Part shown: piece by piece, positions 30,171 to 38,902 of the stretch
Layout of the letters: each line of letters begins with the position of its first letter
Numbering within the stretch: the stretch's first letter is position 1
IMG/VR virus record: IMGVR_UViG_3300038465_000158
Location: 1 to 64,000 of that record
Length of the DNA stretch: 64,000 nt
Direction: 5' to 3' (one strand)
Origin: a virus
Notes under the pieces: model-generated
Told to the model about the DNA's origin: nothing
Seen by the model: the letters and a program-made list of their open reading frames with translations, nothing else
Databases searched by the model: none
Position numbers and translations under genes: made by a program

Positions 30171-32411
30171 GCTCATATAGTTGATGTACCGGTCGAAGCC
30201 GGCGCCGAAGAAGTTTACTTCGGTGTGCCCATCACAAAAATGGAAGTCCAGTCCGATGGCACTGTCATCGTTGGTGGACTTTGCACCAGCGACAACCTTG
30301 ACCTCGACGACCAAATCATCGACTTGGACTTCTCGAAAAAGGGTCTCACTCTCTGGCAGAACACTTGGAAGAACGTTCGCCAAATGCACTCGACAGACTT
30401 GCCGCCTGCTGGCAATGGTCTTCTCATCGATGCCACTCGTCCTGACGGTGTCTACCTTGAGGCTCACATCATTGAGCCCGGTGCTGTTCACCTCACCAAG
30501 ACTGGTGTGTACAAAGCTTTCAGTGTCGGCGTTTCACGACCTCGAATCATTCGAGACAAAATCGCAAAGAACGGCCGAGTCATCGACGGCATCTTCTCGG
30601 AAGTCTCAATTGTGGACTTTCCAGCGAATCCAGTTTCTGCGTTCAGTATCATCAAACGCAAGAAGTCTGAGATAAATAAGATAGCAAAGACGTTGACGGC
30701 AATCGGTTCAATTGTGCAGTACCAAACAGACGAGAAGGGGCTTATGGCCAAGAGAATCAGTGGAACCGCTGCAGAAGTTACAAAGGCTGGAGACCCGGAC
30801 TGCAAAACCTGCGGAGGCAGTGGCAAGATCAAGGACGGCAACATGGATTGCCCCGATTGCGTCAACAAAACTGTCGAACCTGAAGCGACTAAGGCCGCTC
30901 CTTGCGCCGACTGTGGCGGAAGCGGTACCATGCCTGACGGTTCAAAGTGCATGAAGTGCGCAGTTGTTGAATCTGATGTCGAAAAGTCTGATGACGGTTC
31001 TGAAGTCGAGAAGAAAAAGGATGACTCTGATGATTCGGACGACGATTCGGATGATTCAGACGACTCTGATGATTCTGACGATTCTGACGATTCTGACGAC
31101 GACAGCGATGACGATTCTGATGATTCAGACGACGACGATGATTCTGATGACGACGTCAAGAAGACCGTTGACGGCGTGGCGTATGCGCTTCGTCGGGCAC
31201 ACGACGTCCTTTGTGACGCCTATTCTCCCACCGTCATTGCTGCGAGTCACCCATCGGTGGAGAAGATGGGTTACAAGGCACTTCTCGAGCCGGCAGTCAT
31301 TCGTACGTTGCTCAGTACGCTGGCCGACTCGAGCGACCCGCATCAGTTGGCTGAACTCGCTGGCGCTGTCGGCGCTGCGCAGATGCTCACCACGGTTGGT
31401 GATTCGGAAATCGCTGACGCGCACGCGACAGTGAACAAAGCATTCTCGGATGAGTATCCGACGGCGCATCCGACTCCCGGCAGCATCACACCTGGACAGT
31501 TCACGCGTTCATATCTCTCCGCAGGTCGAGTTCCTGCGATGCCGTCTGGTTCGCCTCGAATTCCTGCCGCGAACAGCGACATCGATGCTGATGACTTCAC
31601 GAGCGGTCCGATTACGGACGGTCGCGAATCTCCTTCGCCAGAGAATGGCGGAAGTCACCCGTCCTCGACGAAGACTGCGCAACAGCAAATCGCTGCTGCA
31701 ACAGCGGACACAGTCCTCAACGCGACGACTGCTCTTCACGACCACATCGCTTCAGCGTATCCGACGATTTGCTCGCTCGACCAGGGAGCTGGATTTTCTG
31801 GCGGTGGAGTCGAAAGTCTGAACACTGACGGAAGCATTCGCTCGGTTGCCGCGGCCGCAACGCCGGAACTGTCGAAGGCTGAGAAGAAGGAAAAGAAGGC
31901 TGAAAAGCGAGCCAGGAAGATTGAAAAGGCTCGTGCGCTTCTCGCTGAACTCGAGAACGACAAGGATGACGATGATGTCATCGAAGCCACTCCAGACCCT
32001 TCAGTTCTCAAGGCCGTCACGACGACTGAAGGCGAAATTCTTCTCGACACCGATGCTCTCAATGCAATCATTGAAGGAATCGTTGTCAAGCACCTTGGTG
32101 ACAAGTTCCAGGACATCGACAAGGTTGTCGGTGAAGTACAGGCGGACATCAAGAAAATCGGTAGCGAACCGGACCCTGCCAAGGCCCCAATGAGGGGTGG
32201 CGTTGGATTCGAGCGAGCAATTGAAAAGCAAGCCGTGGCCACAGAGGCGGATAGACTCCGCGAGGTCGCGAATGCAGACGTCAAGGACCAAATCGAGTAC
32301 CTCACGGAACTCAAGAAGTCAGGCAATGCAGAACTTCGTCTGCGTGCTGAAAACGAACTGTCCAAGTTGCTCGAACGTGCGGCGCTCGCGCCTGCATCAG
32401 TAAGCGGCTAG
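30168..32411 (+). CDS. Prohead protease fused to zinc, acidic and scaffold-like regions
   Basis: 747 residues from CTG 30168. Residues ~1-175 look like an actinophage prohead protease: LDLDDQIIDLDF, NVRQMHSTDLP (His), FSVGVSRPRI, EVSIVDFPANPVS. Then two DnaJ-like knuckles (CKTCGGSG...CPDC and CADCGGSG...CMKC, ~209-264), an Asp/Ser acidic run (~284-330), a helical domain, and a C-terminal coiled coil (SKAEKKEKKAEKRARKIEKA, ~565-740) typical of scaffolding. It should mature the capsid and guide its assembly. Confidence 0.75.
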   Translation: MAHIVDVPVEAGAEEVYFGVPITKMEVQSDGTVIVGGLCTSDNLDLDDQIIDLDFSKKGLTLWQNTWKNVRQMHSTDLPPAGNGLLIDATRPDGVYLEAHIIEPGAVHLTKTGVYKAFSVGVSRPRIIRDKIAKNGRVIDGIFSEVSIVDFPANPVSAFSIIKRKKSEINKIAKTLTAIGSIVQYQTDEKGLMAKRISGTAAEVTKAGDPDCKTCGGSGKIKDGNMDCPDCVNKTVEPEATKAAPCADCGGSGTMPDGSKCMKCAVVESDVEKSDDGSEVEKKKDDSDDSDDDSDDSDDSDDSDDSDDSDDDSDDDSDDSDDDDDSDDDVKKTVDGVAYALRRAHDVLCDAYSPTVIAASHPSVEKMGYKALLEPAVIRTLLSTLADSSDPHQLAELAGAVGAAQMLTTVGDSEIADAHATVNKAFSDEYPTAHPTPGSITPGQFTRSYLSAGRVPAMPSGSPRIPAANSDIDADDFTSGPITDGRESPSPENGGSHPSSTKTAQQQIAAATADTVLNATTALHDHIASAYPTICSLDQGAGFSGGGVESLNTDGSIRSVAAAATPELSKAEKKEKKAEKRARKIEKARALLAELENDKDDDDVIEATPDPSVLKAVTTTEGEILLDTDALNAIIEGIVVKHLGDKFQDIDKVVGEVQADIKKIGSEPDPAKAPMRGGVGFERAIEKQAVATEADRLREVANADVKDQIEYLTELKKSGNAELRLRAENELSKLLERAALAPASVSG

Positions 32412-32427
32412 ACCCTACAAGAAACTC

Positions 32428-32439
32428 AGGAGGTTTCTG
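32428..32439 (+). promoter_or_regulatory. Ribosome site with CTG start (major capsid)
   Basis: AGGAGG-TTT-CTG. The frame upstream is open only to 32404 and contains no ATG, GTG or TTG. The CTG frame begins (M)ETTINETIEDAGRYSGASD before ATG 32497, which has no ribosome site. Confidence 0.75.
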
Positions 32440-34251
32440 GAAACAACTATCAACGAGACCATTGAAGATGCAGGTCGGTACTCCGGCGCATCTGACATGA
32501 TTTCGGGCCGTATGCCGGACCTTGTAAAGGGCGCTGGTTTTGCCAAGATTGGTGGCAATGAGCCACTACGTGACGATGGCGAAATCTTCAAGCGTTCTTT
32601 CGAGGCTGAACGTTCGCTGCGCGCTTCTATCAAGAAGTCGTACACGAACCCGGAATCGGTCCGCAAGAGCATCAACCCGGCGTTCACTTCTCAGTTTGGT
32701 CTTTTCCTCACTGAAGGTGCCAACCCCGGCTACAGCGCCCTCGTCGGCGAACTCAACTCCTTGCTGTCTTCCGAACTTGGAAAGAACATCACGTTGTCGA
32801 GTCCGTTGTCGTCCGGCTTTGTTCCGTTCGACCTCGTTGCGCCGTCGCGACTCATCTACCCGGTGTACTCGCCTCTCCGCAACAAGGTTCCGCGTGTCGC
32901 TGGTCAGGGTACTTCGCACCGTGCGAAGCTGGTCACCGGCGTTTCCGGTTCGCAGACTGGTGTTGCGACCCAACGTATCTCGATTTCTGAGATTCCGAAC
33001 GGTCAAAGCATCAACGGCAACTGGCCGCTGAACCTTCCGGCTGCTGGCGCTCAGCAAGCCGTCGACATGAACATTCCTTACAAGTTCTTCGGTCTGAGTG
33101 AGTCGCTGTCTTGGCTCGCGCAGTTTGCCGGTCAGGGCTTCGAGGACATCTCTGCACTCGCCAACTTGGTGTTGCTGCAGGAGTTCATGCTCGGCGAGGA
33201 GTACACCTTGCTGTCGGGTACGAGCGCCGCTTTGACGGCGCCTGCCACACCGACGCTTGCCAAGCGAACTGCAACTTCGGGTGAGGTCGCGCTTTCCGGC
33301 CTCGGTTCGAATGACCTGTTCGTTCTTGTCACCGCTCTCAACTACTTTGGTGAGACCACGGTGACCGGTACGGCTGCGTTGGTCGCCTCTGCCAATGGTG
33401 ACGTCGTTGACGTTACCATTGCTCCAGTCAACGGCGCGTACAACTACAACATCTACATCGGTCAAGCTGCTTCAGTGCAGCCCGCGAACACGGCCTTCTG
33501 GCTGATGGCCGCCGGTGTCGGTGCCACGACGTTTACGCTTCAGGGTGCAGTTCCGACTTCTGGAACCAACCCTCCCGTTGCTGACACGGGCACCTCTTCG
33601 GCCAACGACTACGAGGGCTGGCTCTCGATTGTTGACGGTCACGCAGGTGGTAAGGCTGGTGGCGCAAGCGTTTACCCAACCGGTTTCACTGGTTCGTACA
33701 TCAACAAGTCCGTTGGCGCGACCCTTTCTCACACTGTTCTCTTCAACGCGTTGTCTGCGATGTGGAACGGTAAGGGAACTGGTAACTCGTCGACGACTGG
33801 TGGATTCCGTGCGGACCCAGCGGAATTGGTCGTGGAAGGTTCGGACAGCTCACGTCTGGCTGAGGAAGTCATCGCAGCCGGTGGAGCAACGAACTACCGC
33901 TTGTTCCTGACTCAGAATGACATCGGTAGCATCACGACCGGTGGCGCAGTTTCTGAGATTCAGAACCCCATCACCCGCAGCATCGTCCGCATCGTCGTTC
34001 ACCCCTGGTTGACTCAGGGCACGGCGTTCCTGAACTCCTACACGCTCCCGATGTCTTGGTCGAATGTGACCAACGTCTGGGAGAACGTGATGGTTCAGGA
34101 CTACCTGTCCATCAACTGGCCGGTGATTGACGCGTCGTTCCGTTACAGCATCTACATGTACGGAGCGCTCGTCAACTACGCCCCGCAGTACAACGGCGTT
34201 CTTCAGGGTCTTCAGCAGACTGTTGCTGGTACCACGGGGACGAACTCCTAG
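32437..34251 (+). CDS. Major capsid protein
   Basis: 604 residues from CTG 32437. It is directly downstream of the protease-scaffold and upstream of a strong terminator, as expected for a highly expressed shell protein. The N-terminal arm and LVAPSRLIYPVYSPLRNKVPRV, then the C-terminal LFLTQNDIGSI...HPWLTQGTAFLNS, fit an HK97-type capsid. A Gly/Thr/Ala-rich beta domain (~266-390; ALNYFGETTVTG, GAYNYNIYIG) resembling a fibronectin/Ig-like fold is inserted in the middle and probably projects outward. No other gene here fits the role better. Confidence 0.8.
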   Translation: METTINETIEDAGRYSGASDMISGRMPDLVKGAGFAKIGGNEPLRDDGEIFKRSFEAERSLRASIKKSYTNPESVRKSINPAFTSQFGLFLTEGANPGYSALVGELNSLLSSELGKNITLSSPLSSGFVPFDLVAPSRLIYPVYSPLRNKVPRVAGQGTSHRAKLVTGVSGSQTGVATQRISISEIPNGQSINGNWPLNLPAAGAQQAVDMNIPYKFFGLSESLSWLAQFAGQGFEDISALANLVLLQEFMLGEEYTLLSGTSAALTAPATPTLAKRTATSGEVALSGLGSNDLFVLVTALNYFGETTVTGTAALVASANGDVVDVTIAPVNGAYNYNIYIGQAASVQPANTAFWLMAAGVGATTFTLQGAVPTSGTNPPVADTGTSSANDYEGWLSIVDGHAGGKAGGASVYPTGFTGSYINKSVGATLSHTVLFNALSAMWNGKGTGNSSTTGGFRADPAELVVEGSDSSRLAEEVIAAGGATNYRLFLTQNDIGSITTGGAVSEIQNPITRSIVRIVVHPWLTQGTAFLNSYTLPMSWSNVTNVWENVMVQDYLSINWPVIDASFRYSIYMYGALVNYAPQYNGVLQGLQQTVAGTTGTNS

Positions 34252-34271
34252 TACCCCCTAGGAAACAATGG

Positions 34272-34305
34272 AATGGCGCTGACGAAAGTCAGCGCCATTT
34301 CCTTT
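34272..34305 (+). terminator. Rho-independent terminator after the capsid gene
   Basis: ATGGCGCTGAC-GAAA-GTCAGCGCCAT is a perfect 11-bp stem with a stable GAAA tetraloop, followed by TTTCCTTT. Confidence 0.92.
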
Positions 34306-34306
34306 G

Positions 34307-34312
34307 TATAAT
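34307..34312 (+). promoter_or_regulatory. -10 element positioned for a leaderless transcript
   Basis: TTTG-TATAAT ends 6 nt before the A of ATG 34319, the normal distance from -10 to the transcription start. No ribosome site lies between. It could restart transcription after the capsid terminator. Confidence 0.5.
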
Positions 34313-34318
34313 TGCACT

Positions 34319-34603
34319 ATGAGTTCCATCACTGTCCCACCGGGTTGCATGGGAGTCGAACTTCCTAACGGCAAAAAGTTGGACGCGACGAGAAGCGGTA
34401 CTGTCGTATTGGACAGTCCTGCAGAGGAACGAGCAGCGATGAAGTCGTCTCTAGCGACGGCAGGAGTCATCACTCGCCAAACGCTTGGCTTCAGCCACAT
34501 TAAAGAAGGGACCGCAATTTGCACCAAATGTCCTTTTACTGGCTGGTCATGGCAAAAGGTCTGCCCTAAATGCGGCGGAAAAATGACAACGGAGACACAA
34601 TGA
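34319..34603 (+). CDS. Small zinc-ribbon protein, possibly leaderless
   Basis: 94 residues. The ATG lies 6 nt after TATAAT, with no Shine-Dalgarno sequence. N-terminal part VPPGCMGVELPNGKKLDATRSGTVVL resembles small phage proteins near head-tail genes. CTKCPFTGW...CPKCGGKM at the C-terminus is a zinc ribbon. ATGA overlap with the next gene. Function unknown. Confidence 0.65.
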   Translation: MSSITVPPGCMGVELPNGKKLDATRSGTVVLDSPAEERAAMKSSLATAGVITRQTLGFSHIKEGTAICTKCPFTGWSWQKVCPKCGGKMTTETQ

Positions 34604-34923
34604 CGGTATACGGACAGAGTGACGTAAACGAAGTGACAGTTGGTGGCGCTGGCCATTCGCATGTCAGGGCGAAGAACGAAGCTCACATGAAGGTCGATTG
34701 CGCGGTTTGTGAACCCAAACTTCGCGAGATGGGTTGGGTCGGTGACCCACGGCAAATTCCTCTCACGTACGATGAAAGACTCGATGCTGAAAACGCGGAA
34801 CGCGAGATGAATCAGTACACGCGAGAAGAAGTTGTAGCACGAGCACGCGAAGCTGCTGCGGCAGTTCGTTCACCAGGACGTCCGGCTAGGGGCAAGGGCG
34901 CGCAAGGTGGGGCAGCCGGGTAA
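34600..34923 (+). CDS. Small head-region hypothetical protein
   Basis: 107 residues from ATG 34600. Contains HMKVDCAVCEPKL (Cys pair with His), then a helical region and an Ala/Gly/Arg-rich tail. The next gene begins inside its 3' end. Confidence 0.65.
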   Translation: MTVYGQSDVNEVTVGGAGHSHVRAKNEAHMKVDCAVCEPKLREMGWVGDPRQIPLTYDERLDAENAEREMNQYTREEVVARAREAAAAVRSPGRPARGKGAQGGAAG

Positions 34924-35119
34924 GAAGTGCACGGCTTGTTCCAAGCCGGGCAGATTTGTTACAGGATACTGCGGTTCCTGCAACGCTGCATGTTGTGAAA
35001 AGCATTTGAAATGGTCGACTGAAGAAGCAGAGTGGCGTTGTCCACGGTGCTTACGAGATGAGAAGACGCGAAAGAAGCAAGTGAGCACAGGGATAGGTTT
35101 ATCGCCACACCTTACGTAA
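34907..35119 (+). CDS. Zinc-finger protein
   Basis: 70 residues from GTG 34907. CTACSKPGRFVTGYCGSCNAACCEKHL...CPRC supplies eight or more Cys/His ligands, enough for two zinc ions. The connector's ATC start lies inside its 3' end. Role unknown. Confidence 0.6.
   Translation: MGQPGKKCTACSKPGRFVTGYCGSCNAACCEKHLKWSTEEAEWRCPRCLRDEKTRKKQVSTGIGLSPHLT
35089..35103 (+). promoter_or_regulatory. Ribosome site with ATC start (connector)
   Basis: AGGGATAGG-TTT-ATC. The ATC frame gives (M)ATPYVTPEILINAPTGISWS, a connector-like N-terminus. The first standard start in frame is ATG 35218, 39 codons later. Confidence 0.65.
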
Positions 35120-36015
35120 CTCCAGAGATTCTCATCAATGCTCCAACTGGAATCTCCTGGAGCACAATCCCTGATTTCGATTCGGACCCTGATGCGCAAC
35201 TAGCAGAACAAACAAATATGTGTTGGCGTGCATCGATGTGGATTGACGGTTATTGCAACCAACCGTTGAGGTCGACAATTGATACTGAGGAATTTCTTGC
35301 TCCGAACTATCGAGTGACAATCGACAATAACGGTCTCGTTCGAGTACTTGTCTCGCGGTGGCCAGTCACGCAAATCATCGGAGCGCAGTACACTTCGTCA
35401 CTCTCTGCTGGGCCGACTTGGTCGCCTATTCCTCTCAATGCAATGTACATAGAAGAGGGACTGACAATCTCTGGTGGCATCTCAATCGAGTCCGCGGCTG
35501 GTTCTGCCGCAATTGACATCACTCCTGGTTACATTTCGTGGTTCAATGGGCGTCGCGGCATTCGACTTCAACTCACGTACGTCAACGGTTGGAGTCATGC
35601 TGGTATCGTCAACTCGGTTGACATCGGAGCGACGTCGTTACTTGTCGATGACTGCACTGGCATGACGTCTGCTGACGCTGGTCGAGGCATGTGGATTTAT
35701 GACGGCAACGCAACTGAATTCGTTGCTGTCACCGCAGTGAGTGAAACATCTGGGCCTGGAACTGCGACACTCGCTTCTCCAGGAACTGTCTATCCGCACA
35801 ATGGAAATGCATCTCAGCCAATTGTCATCTCTGCTCTCCCCGCTTCAATTCAGCAGGCAGCAATTCTCCATTGCTCGATGCAAGCACTTGTTCGTGGAGC
35901 TACAGCGACGACCGTTCAGAATCAACCTGGTTCGACGCAAAACACTGGTGACCCTGGTACAGGAATTCTCAAAGACATCAAAGACATTTTGATGCCGTAC
36001 CGTCGAGTCATCTAG
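35101..36015 (+). CDS. Head-tail connector (adaptor) protein
   Basis: 304 residues from ATC 35101. The N-terminal domain (SDPDAQLAEQTNMCWRASMWIDGYCNQPLRSTIDTEEF) resembles the helical head-tail adaptor fold. The middle has an IIGAQY...GLTISGG beta insertion, and the C-terminus ILKDIKDILMPYRRVI is typical of adaptors. It should bind under the portal. It is followed at once by the neck and tail-terminator-like genes. Confidence 0.7.
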   Translation: MATPYVTPEILINAPTGISWSTIPDFDSDPDAQLAEQTNMCWRASMWIDGYCNQPLRSTIDTEEFLAPNYRVTIDNNGLVRVLVSRWPVTQIIGAQYTSSLSAGPTWSPIPLNAMYIEEGLTISGGISIESAAGSAAIDITPGYISWFNGRRGIRLQLTYVNGWSHAGIVNSVDIGATSLLVDDCTGMTSADAGRGMWIYDGNATEFVAVTAVSETSGPGTATLASPGTVYPHNGNASQPIVISALPASIQQAAILHCSMQALVRGATATTVQNQPGSTQNTGDPGTGILKDIKDILMPYRRVI

Positions 36016-36494
36016 TGGGAGTCAATACTGTCCAACTGAAGGCACAAAGTCTTATTGACGGACTTGAAGCACCGTTGAACAAATCGCCGCTAGTAGTCTA
36101 CATCTCTCCGCCGAATCCAGGTGAACTCAAAGGGCCAGCAGCGTACATTTGGGCGACTATCGGTGATAACCAACGGCGGACTGCTTCACGAGGCCCAGGA
36201 TTCCGCAAGACGATATGGACAGTGTCCACATGGTTGATGTCACCAGGAAGCGCGACGAGTAAAGACCGCGACCAAGCATTTGCTTGTCTTATTGATGCTG
36301 TCATCGAAGCATGGGTGACCGCAGAGATGCCAGTGACTGTGATTGATCCGCAGACTGGTAGAAAAATTCAGCAAGTGGCTATCGGTGAGAAGTTCACCGT
36401 CAATCAGTCGCCTGTCCATGCGCTTCAAGACCAACGACTTTTTCTTTACGAATGTCTTCTTGAATTTCAAATCGAAGAATCGTCGACACCATAA
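36015..36494 (+). CDS. Putative tail terminator / head closure protein
   Basis: 159 residues from a GTG overlapping the connector stop. The position and the mixed alpha/beta pattern (KSPLVVYISPPNPGELKGPAAYIW; IWTVSTWLMSP; RDQAFACLIDAVIEAW) fit a neck protein of the tail-terminator type. One-base overlap with the next gene. Confidence 0.55.
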   Translation: MGVNTVQLKAQSLIDGLEAPLNKSPLVVYISPPNPGELKGPAAYIWATIGDNQRRTASRGPGFRKTIWTVSTWLMSPGSATSKDRDQAFACLIDAVIEAWVTAEMPVTVIDPQTGRKIQQVAIGEKFTVNQSPVHALQDQRLFLYECLLEFQIEESSTP

Positions 36495-36958
36495 TGGCGA
36501 ATGTCGGCGACACGTTCAATACTCGTGTCGAGGGGGTCGAACGTATACGGTTCGAGTGGCAAGTTACTCAACGACGCGCTGCCGCAAAAATCATTCCGAT
36601 TGCGCTACTCGAACTGAAGCGAGCAGCGCCAGTTAGCAGCACAAAACCTGACGCTGGACGGTTCAAGCACTCAATTGGATTTCGAGTGATGTCCCTTGGT
36701 GGATTGTTCAGTCTCAATTTCGTCTCTACAGCCCCGTACGCAAAGTATGTTCTCGAACCAACAGCAGGAGGCGCGAACATCGAACCGCAGAATACTTTAG
36801 CATTGCGCTGGAAGAATGGAGTCGGCGATTACGTTTTTGCTAGTTCTGTCATTCGCGGCTCGACTCGAGGGAATGATTTCAATAAGCGAGTCGCGGCAAA
36901 ATTGGAACCAGTGATTATGGAAGCTTTCAAAAGTTCAATCACAATCATCACAACCTAA
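36494..36958 (+). CDS. Neck protein (HK97 gp10-like)
   Basis: 154 residues. Pattern: IPIALLELKRAAPVSS...GRFKHSIGFRV, then APYAKYVLEPTAGGANIEP, as in gp10-type head-tail joining proteins, where 'APYAkyvE.GT' is conserved. It links the connector to the tail tube. Confidence 0.7.
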   Translation: MANVGDTFNTRVEGVERIRFEWQVTQRRAAAKIIPIALLELKRAAPVSSTKPDAGRFKHSIGFRVMSLGGLFSLNFVSTAPYAKYVLEPTAGGANIEPQNTLALRWKNGVGDYVFASSVIRGSTRGNDFNKRVAAKLEPVIMEAFKSSITIITT

Positions 36959-36975
36959 TGAGGTAATATCTACAC

Positions 36976-37260
36976 ATGGCTCAACTTCGCTACATAGGGA
37001 GTGTCGATAAGACACTGATTGATGTTGCGGCACTCACGAACGGAAAAGTCTTTGAAATTGACGATGCAACAGCAGCACGTCTTCTCAATGCTTTTCCAAA
37101 TGAGTACGAAACAGTTGATGGAACCTCGGTCAAAACCAAGGCGCCGCAAAAAGAAGAAGCAACTACGCCGCCTCCTGCCAACACTTCACCAGAGGACAAC
37201 GCTTCAAAGTCAACCAACGAGGATTCTGCGGATGCAACCGTCGAATCTCCAACAACGTAA
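36976..37260 (+). CDS. Small YIGSxD-type tail-region protein
   Basis: 94 residues. LRYIGSVDKTLID...FEIDDATAARLLNAFPNEYETV is a short domain commonly found before the tube gene in siphophages. A Pro/Glu/Ser/Thr-rich tail follows. The ATG has only a distant GAGG. Confidence 0.65.
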   Translation: MAQLRYIGSVDKTLIDVAALTNGKVFEIDDATAARLLNAFPNEYETVDGTSVKTKAPQKEEATTPPPANTSPEDNASKSTNEDSADATVESPTT

Positions 37261-37264
37261 CTAA

Positions 37265-37276
37265 GAGAGGTTTCTG
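37265..37276 (+). promoter_or_regulatory. Ribosome site with CTG start (tail tube)
   Basis: GAGAGG-TTT-CTG, 13 nt after the previous stop. The CTG frame gives (M)PTTIVEQYGSLSAVGVATEA, whereas the first ATG (37430) would remove 52 residues. Confidence 0.72.
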
Positions 37277-38248
37277 CCCACAACCATCGTTGAACAGTAC
37301 GGTTCGCTATCTGCAGTAGGTGTAGCAACGGAGGCCACGTTTGGCACTCCAGTCGTTCCTACATCATTTGTCCCGTTCACCGATGTCACCCTGGAAAGGG
37401 ATCCTGGTGTCTTCTTTCCTCAAATCATCATGGGTGTTCGAGACGTCAATGTCTTCTCCCTTCGCGGTGAGTTTAAGAACGCAGGCGACGTCAGTGCTCC
37501 GTTCTTTCCAACCAATGGTCTGGAAATCTTGGCCGCGGCTATCGGCACAGATGTTGTCACTGGAACGAGTCCGCATTACCACCACACGTTCAGTCCAGCG
37601 AACGTTCTCAATTCGCTGACGGTTGAGAAAAACCTCGGTGGTTACCAGTCGCTCCAGTTCACTGGAACACGAGTCGGTAAGTACAGCATCAAGGCAACGA
37701 CTGGCGACACGGAAACTGAGTTCACTGCTTCGTTCATCGGCAAGGATGCCAACGTCCTCGATACTCCTTCTTCGCCAATTACAATCGTCAACGAGAATCC
37801 ATTCGTTTTTGCTGAGGCCTCGATTACGTTATTCGGCAACCTCACGGCGCAAGTCACTGCAATCAACATCGACATCGATAACGGTTTGAAGCCGACGTAT
37901 ACGTTCAACCAGTCGCATGACCTTGAATTTCTGTCGCCTCTCACAAGGCACATCACTGGTTCGTTGACCGTGGTCTTTGACAGTTTGGATGATACCGACT
38001 GGGGCTACTACACCAAGATGATTGACGGTACGTACGGTGCTCTTGTCGCAGATTGGACGCATGCTGATACTGGTGCTGAGTTGACCGTCACATTGCCAAA
38101 GATTTTCCTGACGAAGTACGCCGATGACGTGAAGATGGACAGTATCATTATGTCGACACTGGACTTTGAAGCGGTGTACGACTTGACTGCATCTCCGCCT
38201 CACTCGATTTCGGTCCTCGTCATCAACGCAATTGCAACTGCTTACTAG
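37274..38248 (+). CDS. Major tail tube protein
   Basis: 324 residues from CTG 37274. The opening GVATEATFGTPVVPTSFVPFTDVTLE is a standard tail-tube pattern. Beta-rich throughout (FRGEFKN-like SLRGEFKN; ITGSLTVVFDSLDDTD). It is directly upstream of the chaperone pair and tape measure, the canonical order. It forms the hollow tail. Confidence 0.8.
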   Translation: MPTTIVEQYGSLSAVGVATEATFGTPVVPTSFVPFTDVTLERDPGVFFPQIIMGVRDVNVFSLRGEFKNAGDVSAPFFPTNGLEILAAAIGTDVVTGTSPHYHHTFSPANVLNSLTVEKNLGGYQSLQFTGTRVGKYSIKATTGDTETEFTASFIGKDANVLDTPSSPITIVNENPFVFAEASITLFGNLTAQVTAINIDIDNGLKPTYTFNQSHDLEFLSPLTRHITGSLTVVFDSLDDTDWGYYTKMIDGTYGALVADWTHADTGAELTVTLPKIFLTKYADDVKMDSIIMSTLDFEAVYDLTASPPHSISVLVINAIATAY

Positions 38249-38280
38249 GACGCAAACGATATAAAGACAGAGGAAGAATC

Positions 38281-38745
38281 ATGGCAGGAAAAGGTTTCTT
38301 AGCACTATTTAACACGCCTGACCGCATTGAGGTCACGGATGACGGTGCTTTTTGGATTGACATCAAAACATCACTTACCGCGGATGACTACGAGCATGCT
38401 CAGCGAGTTCTTTTCGGCAAGATGGCAATGAAAGGCGGCGACCTTTCAGCGACGCCAGACACAATTTCATATCAGCATGAACTCGTGTTCCGTGCGGTTG
38501 TTGACTGGAACTTGACCGACGAGGACGGCGACTTGCTTCCGCTCGAACCAGAAAAGGCCAAGCATGATTCAATCCGTCGAATCCCACAATCGATTTTCAT
38601 CGACTTGTACAACCGAGTCAATAAAGCGTCTTCGGCGCGCTCAAGTGGTGATGAGCTCCAGTTTCGTGATGACGGTTCAACAGAGTCTCCGGGGGACGAA
38701 AGTTCAACTGGAGAAGTACCCGTCGCTCCAGAAGTTTCTGATTGA
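38281..38745 (+). CDS. Tail assembly chaperone, short form (G-like)
   Basis: 154 residues. The 0-frame product ends in a low-complexity Ser/Glu/Pro tail. Order (tube, then two overlapping frames, then tape measure) identifies it as the G protein of the lambda G/GT type. It has FWIDIKTSLTADDYEHAQRVLFGKM, and GAGGAAG 6-7 nt before the ATG. CCGGGGG at 38689-38695 probably lets a fraction of ribosomes shift into the T frame. Confidence 0.75.
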   Translation: MAGKGFLALFNTPDRIEVTDDGAFWIDIKTSLTADDYEHAQRVLFGKMAMKGGDLSATPDTISYQHELVFRAVVDWNLTDEDGDLLPLEPEKAKHDSIRRIPQSIFIDLYNRVNKASSARSSGDELQFRDDGSTESPGDESSTGEVPVAPEVSD

Positions 38746-38902
38746 GAGCGCTCTCTACGAGCACGTCGGCTTAAACTTTGAGACTCTCAAATCTAGGCCT
38801 TTCACAGAGGTTCTTGACTACGTCACAATTGCTGATCTGATCGCGAAAGAACGAATCTATCAACAGAAGAAGCATGCTGCTGAGGCGGCGCGGAAGAAAT
38901 AA
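38695..38902 (+). CDS. Frameshift extension of the tail chaperone (T-like)
   Basis: The +1 frame after CCGGGGG reads TKVQLEKYPSLQKFLIESAL...LDYVTIADLIAKERIYQQKK, a helical T domain, to TAA 38902. It has no credible start of its own and is conserved-looking, unlike the 0-frame tail. A +1 (or -2) shift would fuse it to residues 1-138 of the G protein. The product should chaperone the tape measure, whose ATG overlaps this stop. Confidence 0.7.

Noticed and set aside
32566-33465. 299-residue minus-strand ORF in the capsid gene
   Set aside because: The antisense frame is kept open by biased capsid codon use. It has no ribosome site or neighbours.
37430-38248. Tail tube starting at ATG 37430
   Set aside because: It would remove 52 residues that match tail-tube N-termini (GVATEATFGTPVVP) and has no ribosome site.
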